From Bacteroidota bacterium (GTDB lineage: Bacteria; Bacteroidota; Bacteroidia; Cytophagales; Cytophagaceae), in assembly GCA_023391415.1 (NCBI GenBank), contig JAEWAY010000036.1:62001-126000 (forward strand): a stretch of 64,000 nucleotides of DNA. Direction: 5' to 3'. A program made the position numbers and the translations under genes. The notes under the pieces are model-generated. The model searched no databases. It saw nothing but the letters and a program-made list of their open reading frames with translations, and was not told the DNA's origin. This document shows, one piece after another, positions 16,295 to 25,470 of the stretch. Numbering within the stretch: position 1 is the stretch's first letter; each line of letters begins with the position of its first letter.

Positions 16295-18955
16295 TTATTT
16301 ACTTTTTACAATTTTCATCACAGCGGAATATGATCCATGCTTAATATATACAAAATAAAGTCCGCTCGCGTACTTCTCACCCAGAACAACAGGGCCGGCG
16401 GCCTGTATTTTTTCAACCAACACCCCACTAATATCCGTTATGGTCAATTCCGCGCCAGATAGTTCAGCGGGCAAGGCGATCGTTATATCCGACAAAAAAG
16501 GATTGGGATAAACGGCCGGTTCCGATACAAAACGTTCTGTTTCCATATTCCGCCTAAGCGCTGGCGGTGTCGCGTTATTCGAAAAATACAGCGCGAAAGC
16601 TCCTGTTTCTTCCACCAGCACCAAGTCGCTACCATCCATATTGGCATAATAAGTACCTTCCATATTGGCGATTCCGATGGAAGAACTGATCGTAACACCG
16701 GGTGAACTGGTATTCAGGAAGTGGGAAGCGTACAAAGGTATGCTTATATACCAGTTTGGAATACCGTTGTTTGTCTGAAAAGAAAACTGGTACAAACCGT
16801 TGGCGGATAAATTCCAGTTGATGACCGTCTGAGTTACATTGCTCAGATCAGGCCCACCAGCGCCTATGGTATGCGCGTAATTGTATGTGGTATTTATAGT
16901 CGGCAAACCCGACAACCGAGGCACGTCAAAATGACTCAACAAAGAAGCGGTAGTATCCGTTAGCACGCTCACATGATCGAAATTCGCCTTTACGGGTGTC
17001 CCATCGCTGGCCCCGCTGGCGCACAAGCCGATATATACGTCCTGAATCATAGGAATATTCGTTGTTTCAAGGTATATCCAGGTCAGACCATCGTACGAGT
17101 AATAGCTTTTAAAGTCATTTCCGGTACGAATCAATTTCAACCATCGGGGCGTATGCAGTGTGTCAATTCCGGATGTACCGCCAGAGTTATGATACGACCC
17201 TCCACCGGTTGATGGACGATATTGCGGAGCGATGCCGTTCCATGGCGTCTTGACCAGCATCATATGCTTTGAATTATCGGTCAGAGTCTCCCGAATCATT
17301 ATGCCCGCCTTGCTCCAGCCTTGTGGCTCGTTCATCTCCGAGACACGGGCTACTATTTCACCATCATCTCTCAGTGGCTGATAGATGTAATTAAAACGGT
17401 CGTCACCATAATATATATCGCTACCATGGCTTTCTATGCCAAATTTTCCATTTTTATACGCTCCGATTCCAGGATTGATCCCACTTCCAATATATACCTC
17501 CGACCAGGGCGAAGGCAGTTCATAGCCACTGACGCTCTTTTTGAAAAGCGCCTGAATACGCTGATCGGAAGTAACATTGGCGAATGTATAAATCGTATCA
17601 GGTGTAACAGGTACGTCATTTATATATAAATGCTCTATTTCATAACCCATATCCGGAATAATATGGAACACTTTATCTTGTCCATTCGGCGCGTTGACAT
17701 ATCCGGCGGGTGAAACCTTTCCATTATCGCCATAAAAAGCGAGAATCGTATTAGCTCTCGCGTTTACCTTAAAGCTTACAGTATCTCCAGGTCCGCTTAT
17801 ATCAGTAATAATAAGGCCCGTCTGATTTCCATTCCTCCATTGAAAACGGGAATACAAGGAGTCGTTAAACGCGCTCCTGACATCGTTGAACAAGTCATCG
17901 TCCCCCCGATGTTTCCGATGGCCGGCAGCCGGATTTTTCATATCATCCAGCCCATTGGACTGTACCAGCCTGATTTTAGGATAAGGCGTATACGAAGGGG
18001 TATTCAAGCCACCATCTTCATCTACATACCAGATCGCTAGCCCCTGATCCGTCACATAACCATCACCCGTCAACCCCACATAATATTTGGAATGCGTAAA
18101 GGCTTCGATCAGATAATACTCTTTGGGATTAAGCAAATTGGTATACTTAAATACCTGACCCGGATGGTTGGAAACAGCGTAATATGTCCGCGTCGGACCA
18201 TCGGTGATGTCTACCACATGGTCGATCCAGCCTTTGGTATAGCGCAAACCAGCGTTGAGACGCGTTGGCGTCCCATCTGTCCCACCACTACCCATGAGGC
18301 AATAATGTCCCAGATTGGAAGCCTGGGATCCATTAACGATATAGTAATCCGTCCAGTCAAATAAACTATGACCCAATTCATGACAGATTACATTAAGCTT
18401 GGGCTGCTGAGTCGTATAGTTAATAACGGCGACATTGAGCACAGGCAATGGTACACCATCGTTGACAATGGATCCGACTCCCGATACTCCATACGCCACG
18501 CCTATACCTTTCGGACCATGGCTCAATATCGTGAAGTTCCATATCCTGTTGTCTTCCGGTCGCTTGGTAAGTCCTGTAAATCCGGCAGGATATTCACTAT
18601 TAATTTTAGCGACCACATCTTGCGCGAAGACTACTCCGCCATTATAGGGCAATCCCGCGCCATGATAATAGTCAAAGTTCTTGCTCAGCGTCACCGGGAT
18701 CACCAGACTCGTAATATCGACTTTTCCATTGGACTGATGATTATAGTATTCTCTTACCGAGCCATTGTTTCCCCACGCGGAGAAGCCGGTACTTTGGTTC
18801 ATCATGGACGAGATAGTATCCAATCCCGCTGTAAAATCATAGTCCGCGTAACTTACTACGACAGTCAGACCTTTGATCACCGTAGTTTGCGCCTTTAAAG
18901 TCGGAAATATCAAGAAACTTCCAAGCAACGCTATTAAAAAGTTGAATTTTTTCAT
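16295..18955 (-). CDS. Secreted M6-type zinc metalloprotease with T9SS sorting domain
   Basis: This 886-residue protein begins with a signal peptide (MKKFNFLIALLGSFLIFPTLKAQ). An M6 (immune-inhibitor-A-like) protease domain follows, with the zinc motif HELGHSLFDWTD, where H192, E193 and H196 are the ligands and catalytic base, and a downstream methionine turn CLMGSGG. After it come a divergent InlB B-repeat-like segment near 440-505, a concanavalin-A-like (DUF1349-type) domain at about 510-700, and a C-terminal type IX secretion sorting domain starting VYPNPFLSDITI. It is probably exported to the cell surface or medium to degrade proteins. I chose the ATG at 18955 because it starts the signal peptide. 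It appears monocistronic with its own terminator. Confidence 0.9.
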   Translation of the reverse strand: MKKFNFLIALLGSFLIFPTLKAQTTVIKGLTVVVSYADYDFTAGLDTISSMMNQSTGFSAWGNNGSVREYYNHQSNGKVDITSLVIPVTLSKNFDYYHGAGLPYNGGVVFAQDVVAKINSEYPAGFTGLTKRPEDNRIWNFTILSHGPKGIGVAYGVSGVGSIVNDGVPLPVLNVAVINYTTQQPKLNVICHELGHSLFDWTDYYIVNGSQASNLGHYCLMGSGGTDGTPTRLNAGLRYTKGWIDHVVDITDGPTRTYYAVSNHPGQVFKYTNLLNPKEYYLIEAFTHSKYYVGLTGDGYVTDQGLAIWYVDEDGGLNTPSYTPYPKIRLVQSNGLDDMKNPAAGHRKHRGDDDLFNDVRSAFNDSLYSRFQWRNGNQTGLIITDISGPGDTVSFKVNARANTILAFYGDNGKVSPAGYVNAPNGQDKVFHIIPDMGYEIEHLYINDVPVTPDTIYTFANVTSDQRIQALFKKSVSGYELPSPWSEVYIGSGINPGIGAYKNGKFGIESHGSDIYYGDDRFNYIYQPLRDDGEIVARVSEMNEPQGWSKAGIMIRETLTDNSKHMMLVKTPWNGIAPQYRPSTGGGSYHNSGGTSGIDTLHTPRWLKLIRTGNDFKSYYSYDGLTWIYLETTNIPMIQDVYIGLCASGASDGTPVKANFDHVSVLTDTTASLLSHFDVPRLSGLPTINTTYNYAHTIGAGGPDLSNVTQTVINWNLSANGLYQFSFQTNNGIPNWYISIPLYASHFLNTSSPGVTISSSIGIANMEGTYYANMDGSDLVLVEETGAFALYFSNNATPPALRRNMETERFVSEPAVYPNPFLSDITIALPAELSGAELTITDISGVLVEKIQAAGPVVLGEKYASGLYFVYIKHGSYSAVMKIVKSK

Positions 18956-19061
18956 AATAATTGATTTAAAAATTGAAAATAATCGCTTGCAAGCTCCAAT
19001 ATTACGAGTACCCGAAGCATGAGCCTGGACCATCGTTCGACATATGACTATATTGGTCGCG

Positions 19062-19069
19062 CAAACTTA
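19062..19069 (-). promoter_or_regulatory. Possible -7 element of the M6 protease gene
   Basis: TAAGTTTG on the minus strand matches TAnnTTTG and lies 106 bases upstream of the protease start. A TTTG occurs only 14 bases further upstream, shorter than the usual 19-21, so the pair is not ideal. Confidence 0.35.
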
Positions 19070-19222
19070 AAAACGCGGATAAGCAAAAAAATTATACTAT
19101 GTAGATTGAAAAAAGAAAAATATTATTAAGACGATACCGCGTTATCCTTCTGATAGGGAATACGGATCAGAATCTGGTATCCCGGCGACTTCCGCGCGCC
19201 TCCAATTTTATTTCCATATATT

Positions 19223-19525
19223 TCAAAAATCCACTTCATCTCTGTCCAATACATCCTGAATAGAAGCGTCCTTTTTGAACACGCCGCGGACAAACGGACA
19301 TTCAGGAACAATCTTCAGCGACTTTCGCCTGGCCGTGTCTATAACCTCCATCAATATTTTTTTACCGACTCCTTTTCCCGAAAAAGCCTCCTTAACTTCC
19401 GTATGATCAATCCGGATTCGCTGGTCTCCCAGCCATGTATACGTCATCACACCCGCGCGAGCGCTGTCAATAGTCGCCTCAAAATATCCATTTTTCGGGT
19501 GATTGTCCTTTTGTTTTATATTCAT
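19223..19525 (-). CDS. Small GNAT-family N-acetyltransferase (YjdJ-like)
   Basis: This 100-residue protein is a minimal acetyl-CoA-binding GNAT domain. The acetyl-CoA pyrophosphate loop is visible as EAFSGKGVGKKILMEVIDTA (about residues 50-69, Q/RxxGxG/A pattern), followed by LKIVPECPFVRGVFKKD, which matches the C-terminal signature of the short YjdJ/GtgA-type subfamily. The substrate is unknown. I chose the ATG at 19525 because it gives the family's usual short length; in-frame sequence to 19627 overlaps the pirin gene. It follows the pirin stop by 16 bases and is probably cotranscribed with it. Confidence 0.85.
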   Translation of the reverse strand: MNIKQKDNHPKNGYFEATIDSARAGVMTYTWLGDQRIRIDHTEVKEAFSGKGVGKKILMEVIDTARRKSLKIVPECPFVRGVFKKDASIQDVLDRDEVDF

Positions 19526-19541
19526 GGTTCGTATTCGCTTT

Positions 19542-20414
19542 TCATATTGAGGGTAAAGGCACAAACTCCGTTTCTCCGGGTACCTTTTCAAATCGTTGTT
19601 CCTTCCAGCGTTCCTTCGCCGCTTCAATCAGCGCCTTGTCGGAAGCGACAAAATTCCAGTATATAAACCTTTCTTCCGGAAAAACCTCCCCTCCAAATAT
19701 ATATATGGTCGAACCGGCTTCCATTTCAAAAGAGCAAAGCTTGCTGTCGACAGCCACAAGAATTTGTCTGGAATCAAATACCTTACCATCGCTCAGTACA
19801 CTTCCTTCCAAAATATACATCGCGCTTTCACCAAATAACAGCTCGCCAAGATCCACTTTACGCCGATCGGAAGATTTTATTTCAATGAGATAAAGAGGAC
19901 TATATACCGGTACCGGAGATTCCCTTTCACCCAGCGAACCAGCGATCAACCTGTAAGACAGGCCATTTTCCTCCCATTGTGGTATCGACTCCTTATCAAT
20001 ATGTACAAAGGTCGGGCTTGTACGCTCCCAATATATGGGCAACGCGACCCAGATTTGCAATCCATGCAGGATACCACCCTGCTCCCTCAGATAGTCCGGA
20101 GTACGCTCCGAGTGCGCGATTCCGGCCCCAGCAGTCATCCAGTTTACCTCTCCCGGCTTTATTTCGACCTCGGTCCCCAGACTGTCCCTGTGCATGATAC
20201 TTCCTTCAAACAGGTATGTAAGCGTAGACAAGCCTATATGAGGATGTGGCGGCACATCAAGACCTTCGCCCTTTTGGAGATCCACGGGTCCCATATGATC
20301 GATAAACGCGAACGGACCTACCATTCTTTTATTTCTGAATGGTAAAAGCCGTCCTACCAGAAAATTTCCTATTCTGGCGGGACGCTCTTCTATAATCATG
20401 TGTATATTGGACAT
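19542..20414 (-). CDS. Pirin family protein
   Basis: This 290-residue bicupin has the pirin N-terminal domain with the metal-binding pattern DVPPHPHIGLSTLTYLFEG (about residues 53-71, the two histidines of H-x-H) and MHRDSLG with a third histidine, plus VNWMTAGAGIAHSERTP (about 90-106), the most conserved pirin segment. The C-terminal domain (about 170-280) is the pirin_C cupin. Members are iron-containing cytoplasmic proteins, some with quercetinase activity and others with regulatory roles; which applies here is unknown. The start is the ATG at 20414. The 221 bases upstream, divergent from the PAS genes, hold no promoter I can name. Confidence 0.93.
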   Translation of the reverse strand: MSNIHMIIEERPARIGNFLVGRLLPFRNKRMVGPFAFIDHMGPVDLQKGEGLDVPPHPHIGLSTLTYLFEGSIMHRDSLGTEVEIKPGEVNWMTAGAGIAHSERTPDYLREQGGILHGLQIWVALPIYWERTSPTFVHIDKESIPQWEENGLSYRLIAGSLGERESPVPVYSPLYLIEIKSSDRRKVDLGELLFGESAMYILEGSVLSDGKVFDSRQILVAVDSKLCSFEMEAGSTIYIFGGEVFPEERFIYWNFVASDKALIEAAKERWKEQRFEKVPGETEFVPLPSI

Positions 20415-20635
20415 CTTTTCTTTTTAATACTTTTATTCAATACTTGTTCCCGCGGCGCCAAACACAGCCCGAAGACGCGCTTTATTTTTTCCAGGATTGA
20501 GGAAAAACAATGACTCATAAGTATAAATAAAAAATAATACCTTCTGATCAACAAACAGTTAATCTAATTAGAAGTATTACCGGACAACCAATCCTCTTTC
20601 AAAAAGTTATTAAATATACAAATTATGTCTTTTAT

Positions 20636-22489
20636 ATGTCCCGGACGAACTCTCACACATATGAAAATAAAGATACAGTTATTTCCCTCATCCGGTTTGG
20701 AAAACTTTTTTGCATAATATCGATCCTTGGTCCGGCTAGCCTTCTTGTTCTAAAAGTAATCGATTACAATTTATTTCTAAGGCTTTCTCCAACAGGTCAG
20801 GCTATTTTCAACCCATTTTCAGCTATTAGCTATATAATGCTGGGCTCCGCCCTATGGCTCGTAAAAGAGGACAATATTCCGACACATATCCGATGGATAT
20901 CCAGATCACTGTGTATCATAGCGTTTCTCCTGGCGTCGAGCAGTATCGTTTCTTATTTTATCGATACTGAATATGACCTGACCATGAGTTTACTTAGTGA
21001 TTTCCTTATCAAAACCAATAGCTATATATGGCGCTCCAGCTATACCAATATGGGTATAATCACCGGATTCGGGCTTGTTCTTTTAGCTCTTTCCATATTT
21101 TTTATCGATAACGGCAGGGACAAGTTATACCGCAATACTCAATCACTCAACTATATATCCATATTCGTCGCCTTGATAGCCATATATGGATATATATACA
21201 AGGTAAAAGCGCTCTATGAATTTATCGGTCATATTCCGATATCCCTTCACAGCGCTATTTTTTTATATCTGATGTCCTCCGCCGTCCTGTTTCTCCGGCC
21301 TTACAAAGGGACTATGAAGGATATCATCGGGCAAAATCCGACAGAAGTTTTCATGATGCGTTTTCTGGCTTTTCTGGTACCTCTCGCCATTGGCTTTGTC
21401 AAAATTAAGGGAGAAGAAAAGAAAATATTCGACCAAGACTTTGGCACCGCCATACTAGCCACCTGCACCTTTGTCATTTCCATGTCCCTGCTCGGGTGGA
21501 AATCGTCAATACAATACAAACTACAGCTAACCAAGCTCCGCCGGTTCAGAACATTAAAAAACGACAGACAGAACCTTGAACGCATATTAAACGCCTCTCA
21601 GACCTATATACAGATCGCCGACATTGAAAACAATATATTAATCTTCTCAAACGATTCAGGCCAAGGCTCATTCAGAGTCCGGGGAAAAGAGATAGAAGGA
21701 AAGAAATTCAATGAACTTATCCTTAACTCCGCTCATCCTGACGACCGAAAACCATTCATTGAACGCGGAAAGCGCTTGTCCAATCTAAAAGATGACGAAT
21801 ATGACGATATGGTTATCCGGATGGTGGATACGGATGGAAATACCATATGGCTATTTTCCAGAGCGATGGTCTATAAGCGCGAAAACGGCAAAGTAAAAGA
21901 GGTGCTCTTCAACGCGGTCGATATAACACGGGAAAAACTGGAAGAGAAAGAATTGAAAAAAGCGATCAAGAAAATAAAGAAAAAAAACAAAGAACTGAAA
22001 AAGGGAAGGAAAGAACTGGAGCAAGCGAATATAAATCTGGAAAATGAAATAAAGCGACATTCAGAAAGCCTTTATGAAAGTGAGAAGAGGTACCACGATT
22101 TTATCAAAAACAGCTTTGAAGGCATTATACGATATGAGCTAAAAGACAATAAAAAGCTTGACATAAACCTTGATATCGAAGAACAAATAAAAAAAATATA
22201 TGAAGGTTCCGTTATCGTGGAAGCCAATGACATGGCGGTAAAAATACTGGAATATCCCGACGCGGAATCCATGATCGGAATACCAATAAGTACACATAAT
22301 AAACTGTCAAAAGAAGAATTTTTCGAAATGATCAGACAGTTTATTAAGCAAGACTACGCGCTTTATGGGCTTCAGACTACTGAAATCACCCATAAAAACA
22401 ACAAAGTTAAGGTTGAAAGCCATCTTATCGGCGTGATCGAAAACGAAAGGCTGGTAAGCGCCTGGGGAGTTCTCACAATAATAAAATAA
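20636..22489 (+). CDS. Eight-helix membrane protein with two PAS domains and no output domain (paralogue A)
   Basis: This 617-residue protein has about eight predicted membrane helices in residues 20-290, ending in SLLGWKSSIQYKL. A first PAS-like domain (about 305-425) ends in VDITREKLEEKELKKAI, followed by a strongly charged coiled coil (about 425-480, KKIKKKNKELKKGRKELEQA) and a second PAS domain (about 485-615). The protein stops right at the end of that PAS (SAWGVLTIIK), where related sensors carry WGTQRDIT followed by a histidine kinase. There is no kinase, GGDEF, cyclase or DNA-binding domain. The stop lies 6 bases before paralogue B, so the two are cotranscribed. The ligand and signal route are unknown. 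Confidence 0.85.
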   Translation: MSRTNSHTYENKDTVISLIRFGKLFCIISILGPASLLVLKVIDYNLFLRLSPTGQAIFNPFSAISYIMLGSALWLVKEDNIPTHIRWISRSLCIIAFLLASSSIVSYFIDTEYDLTMSLLSDFLIKTNSYIWRSSYTNMGIITGFGLVLLALSIFFIDNGRDKLYRNTQSLNYISIFVALIAIYGYIYKVKALYEFIGHIPISLHSAIFLYLMSSAVLFLRPYKGTMKDIIGQNPTEVFMMRFLAFLVPLAIGFVKIKGEEKKIFDQDFGTAILATCTFVISMSLLGWKSSIQYKLQLTKLRRFRTLKNDRQNLERILNASQTYIQIADIENNILIFSNDSGQGSFRVRGKEIEGKKFNELILNSAHPDDRKPFIERGKRLSNLKDDEYDDMVIRMVDTDGNTIWLFSRAMVYKRENGKVKEVLFNAVDITREKLEEKELKKAIKKIKKKNKELKKGRKELEQANINLENEIKRHSESLYESEKRYHDFIKNSFEGIIRYELKDNKKLDINLDIEEQIKKIYEGSVIVEANDMAVKILEYPDAESMIGIPISTHNKLSKEEFFEMIRQFIKQDYALYGLQTTEITHKNNKVKVESHLIGVIENERLVSAWGVLTIIK

Positions 22490-22495
22490 CAAGCT

Positions 22496-24352
22496 ATGCA
22501 AAACGACGACGCGCTCCATATCGAAGACAAAGTCACAGTCGACGTGCTCAGCAGCATAGGCAAAGCGTTTTATATTACCGCTTTCATTATTTCCTTAAGC
22601 ACTATCGTGTTGCGCGTAATCGACCTGGAGCTTCTCCGAAAAACCAGTTACGGAGGAATCGTGTTTATGAATCCTCTCTCCTCGATACTTTTTATGCTCC
22701 TGGCTATCGCCGTGGGCATTGTACAAAAAGAAGCGTCCTCGCCCCGCTCCCTTATAGTATCCAATTTTCTTTGCTATGTAGTGATTGTAATAGGGGCGCT
22801 CAAAATTATCACTTCCCTTTTAGGAGTTTCCATGATACTTGACGAGTTGCTCTTTAAGGAGCAAATAGCGCTCCCCCCAGACAGAGCCTTCGAAACCAAT
22901 GTCCACACGATGGCGCCCAATACGGGGCTTACGACTGTACTAATCGCCGTTTCCATCATCCTCACCAATAAGGAAACTACTCAACTATTTAAAATCGCGC
23001 AATTTCTGGATTATTTGGTCACCCTTATAGCGCTTCTATCCATATACGGATACATCTATCGGATTGAGGATTTATATGGCTATCTGGAATCGACTCCCAT
23101 ATCGTTTCATTCTTCCGTATGTTCCTTTCTGTTGGCCGGAAGCGTATTGTTTCTCCGGCCCCACAGAGGCTCGATGGCTCAGCTTATCGGCGAAAATCCC
23201 ATAGAAATTGTACTTATGCGTTTTTTGGCCTTGCTGATTCCCCTACTGACCGGGTTGATAAAAATATATGGAGAAAACAAGGGATGGTACGGCAAAGAAT
23301 TTGGGACAGCCTTGTTCGCGGCTATTACTTTCGCCATTTCCATGATTCTATTAGGCTGGAAATCATCCATACAATCCAAGCTCCGTAGTCTGCGAAGAAA
23401 AACAGAGACGCAGATTAATCAGGAACGTGAAACTTTTCGCAGGATTCTGGATATTTCACCCACGGCCATCAGTATTGTAGACATAAAAAGCGAACTTTTC
23501 ATATTCGCCAACGAAATGAACAAAAACACTTTCCGGCTCAATGATGAAAGCCTTGAAAATAAAAAATACAGCGAGGTACTGGCCGAAATTGTTCCTGAAT
23601 CGGACAAAGAGCTTGTCGTAGGCCGGCTCTCACGAATCAAGAAACTTAAACCGGATCAGTACGAGGAAGTAACCTATCGTCTATATGACAAGGATGGAAA
23701 AGCAAACTGGTTTATCTCCAGAGCCTTTGGTTTTGAATACAGCCATAATGAAATGAAAAAGGCGATTATCAATCTACTCAATATCACTAAACAGAAAAAA
23801 ACTCACGCTAAACTGGAAGAAAAAAAGAAAGAAATAAAACGAAAAAACGAAGAGCTGAGCAAAATCAACGACGAGCTTAAAAGCTTTTATAAGGATTTTA
23901 AAAAGAAGGTCGATGAGCGTACCCGAAAACTGGAAGAAAGTGAACAAAAATGTAAAAAGTTTTTTGAAAGAAGCTTCGAAGGGATACTTCGGTATTCAAT
24001 CAAAGACATTGATTTTATCGATACTGGTCTTTCTGTTGAGGAACAAATCCAATTGATTAGAAAACATGCCTATATAGCCGAAGCGAATCAAAAACTGGCC
24101 GAGATGCATGATTACGACTCTCCGGATAAACTGACTGGCATGCCCATCACAGAGTTTCTTTCCATGAGCGATGAAGACAAAGCCAAATTAATAAAAGTCT
24201 TTATAGAGTCCGGTTACCGTTTTGAAAATCAGGAAACGGCTCACTATACCAAGGATGGACATAAAATTGATATCGTCACCAACATGATCGGCATGGTCAA
24301 AGACAACAAGCTATACGGCGCCTGGGGCACGCAGAAAAAACATGGCGATTAA
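22496..24352 (+). CDS. Eight-helix membrane protein with two PAS domains and no output domain (paralogue B)
   Basis: This 618-residue protein is a paralogue of the gene just upstream, with the same layout: membrane helices to about residue 290 (ILLGWKSSIQSKL), PAS domain at about 305-430, coiled coil at about 430-485 (rich in KKEIKRKNEELSKI), and a second PAS at about 488-615 ending AWGTQKKHGD. The second PAS contains the SVEEQIQLIRKHAYIAEANQ segment, typical of a PAS subtype that usually precedes a kinase or effector. Sequence similarity to paralogue A is highest in the last two membrane helices. It has no output domain either. It is convergent with the LptF/G gene, 27 bases away. Confidence 0.85.
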   Translation: MQNDDALHIEDKVTVDVLSSIGKAFYITAFIISLSTIVLRVIDLELLRKTSYGGIVFMNPLSSILFMLLAIAVGIVQKEASSPRSLIVSNFLCYVVIVIGALKIITSLLGVSMILDELLFKEQIALPPDRAFETNVHTMAPNTGLTTVLIAVSIILTNKETTQLFKIAQFLDYLVTLIALLSIYGYIYRIEDLYGYLESTPISFHSSVCSFLLAGSVLFLRPHRGSMAQLIGENPIEIVLMRFLALLIPLLTGLIKIYGENKGWYGKEFGTALFAAITFAISMILLGWKSSIQSKLRSLRRKTETQINQERETFRRILDISPTAISIVDIKSELFIFANEMNKNTFRLNDESLENKKYSEVLAEIVPESDKELVVGRLSRIKKLKPDQYEEVTYRLYDKDGKANWFISRAFGFEYSHNEMKKAIINLLNITKQKKTHAKLEEKKKEIKRKNEELSKINDELKSFYKDFKKKVDERTRKLEESEQKCKKFFERSFEGILRYSIKDIDFIDTGLSVEEQIQLIRKHAYIAEANQKLAEMHDYDSPDKLTGMPITEFLSMSDEDKAKLIKVFIESGYRFENQETAHYTKDGHKIDIVTNMIGMVKDNKLYGAWGTQKKHGD

Positions 24353-24379
24353 CGGTCGGACCTTGAATTTCCACTTTAT

Positions 24380-25459
24380 TTATCGGGGCAATGTCTTATA
24401 CATGATAAATCCGATAAAGGTAAAAATAATATTGGGAGTCCACGCGGCCAATACCGGTCCGGCTCCTCCAAATTGGGATACGGTCCGGCTCAGTACCACA
24501 AACAAAATATAGATGATGGCCAAGGCGAATCCCAACGCGATCTGTACTCCGGTACCCTGCCTGCTCTTTCTGGCCGAGACGATGACTCCGATCACCGTAA
24601 GGATAATGATCGCGAAGGGGTAAGTATACCGTTCCGTACGTTCCGTGAGATACATGGGCACTTCTTCCGAGCCCCGCTCCTTTAGCTTGGCGATGTATTC
24701 GTCAAGCTCCTCCAGGGTAAGCGTTACGTACAACAAGGGATTGAGATTGAAATCCGCTGGAGTGATCGGAATAATCGTATCCAGTTCCATCCCTTCGTAA
24801 TATGTTTCACGCCCCTCTTCCTCAAATGTTCTTATCGAATAATTATTCAGGTGCCAGGCTCCCTTGTCCTGACTATATATAATCTTGGAAGCCTTCAGCT
24901 TCGAAACCAACTCGTTGCCCTGAATTTTTTCCAGGGTAAAATCATAACCACTTTCATTAGCTGAATTATAGTTTTTCATATAAATATACAGCTCCGGCGA
25001 AATCTTCATATGCAGGTCATAGGACGTAATATCCTTATGTCCTCTGAAATATTTGTCTTCAAAGTCGATACGCGTCTTATTGGCGTTGGGTATGACCCAG
25101 CCGATAAGATAAAATGTGAGCCCGGCAATTAAGAGAGAACCCAGAAAATAAGGATACAAAATCCGTAAAAAGCTCATTCCACTATTAAACATGGCGATGA
25201 TTTCCGTCCTGGCCGCCAGCCTGGCGGTCACGATCACGGTCGCTATAAAGACCATGATCGGGCTCAGCATATTGGCTATATAAGGAAAAAAATTCAGGTA
25301 ATAGTCGTAAAATATTTCATCGAAAGAAAGATTGTTGGAAAGGAAGTCGTCATGATTTTCCGTAAAATCTACGACGCTGACGACCACCACAAAAATCATC
25401 ACGGTGAAAAAGAAGGTAACCAGAAAACTCTTAAGTATATATCGATCAAGTAGCTTCAT
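24380..25459 (-). CDS. LptF/LptG family permease (YjgP/YjgQ)
   Basis: This 359-residue protein has the LptF/G layout of three N-terminal membrane helices (about 15-120), a periplasmic beta-jellyroll-like domain (about 130-255), and three C-terminal helices (about 270-355, with YPFAIIILTVIGVIVSARKS). LptF and LptG form the inner-membrane part of the ABC transporter that lifts lipopolysaccharide to the outer membrane. Family signatures include SFLVTFFFTVMIFVVVV and the VTARLAARTEIIAMFNSGMS coupling helix near residue 75. I chose the ATG at 25459 (MKLLDRYILKSF), the standard N-terminus. It is 11 bases downstream of tgt, a frequent Bacteroidota arrangement. Confidence 0.92.
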   Translation of the reverse strand: MKLLDRYILKSFLVTFFFTVMIFVVVVSVVDFTENHDDFLSNNLSFDEIFYDYYLNFFPYIANMLSPIMVFIATVIVTARLAARTEIIAMFNSGMSFLRILYPYFLGSLLIAGLTFYLIGWVIPNANKTRIDFEDKYFRGHKDITSYDLHMKISPELYIYMKNYNSANESGYDFTLEKIQGNELVSKLKASKIIYSQDKGAWHLNNYSIRTFEEEGRETYYEGMELDTIIPITPADFNLNPLLYVTLTLEELDEYIAKLKERGSEEVPMYLTERTERYTYPFAIIILTVIGVIVSARKSRQGTGVQIALGFALAIIYILFVVLSRTVSQFGGAGPVLAAWTPNIIFTFIGFIMYKTLPR

Positions 25460-25470
25460 GCGATGAATAA

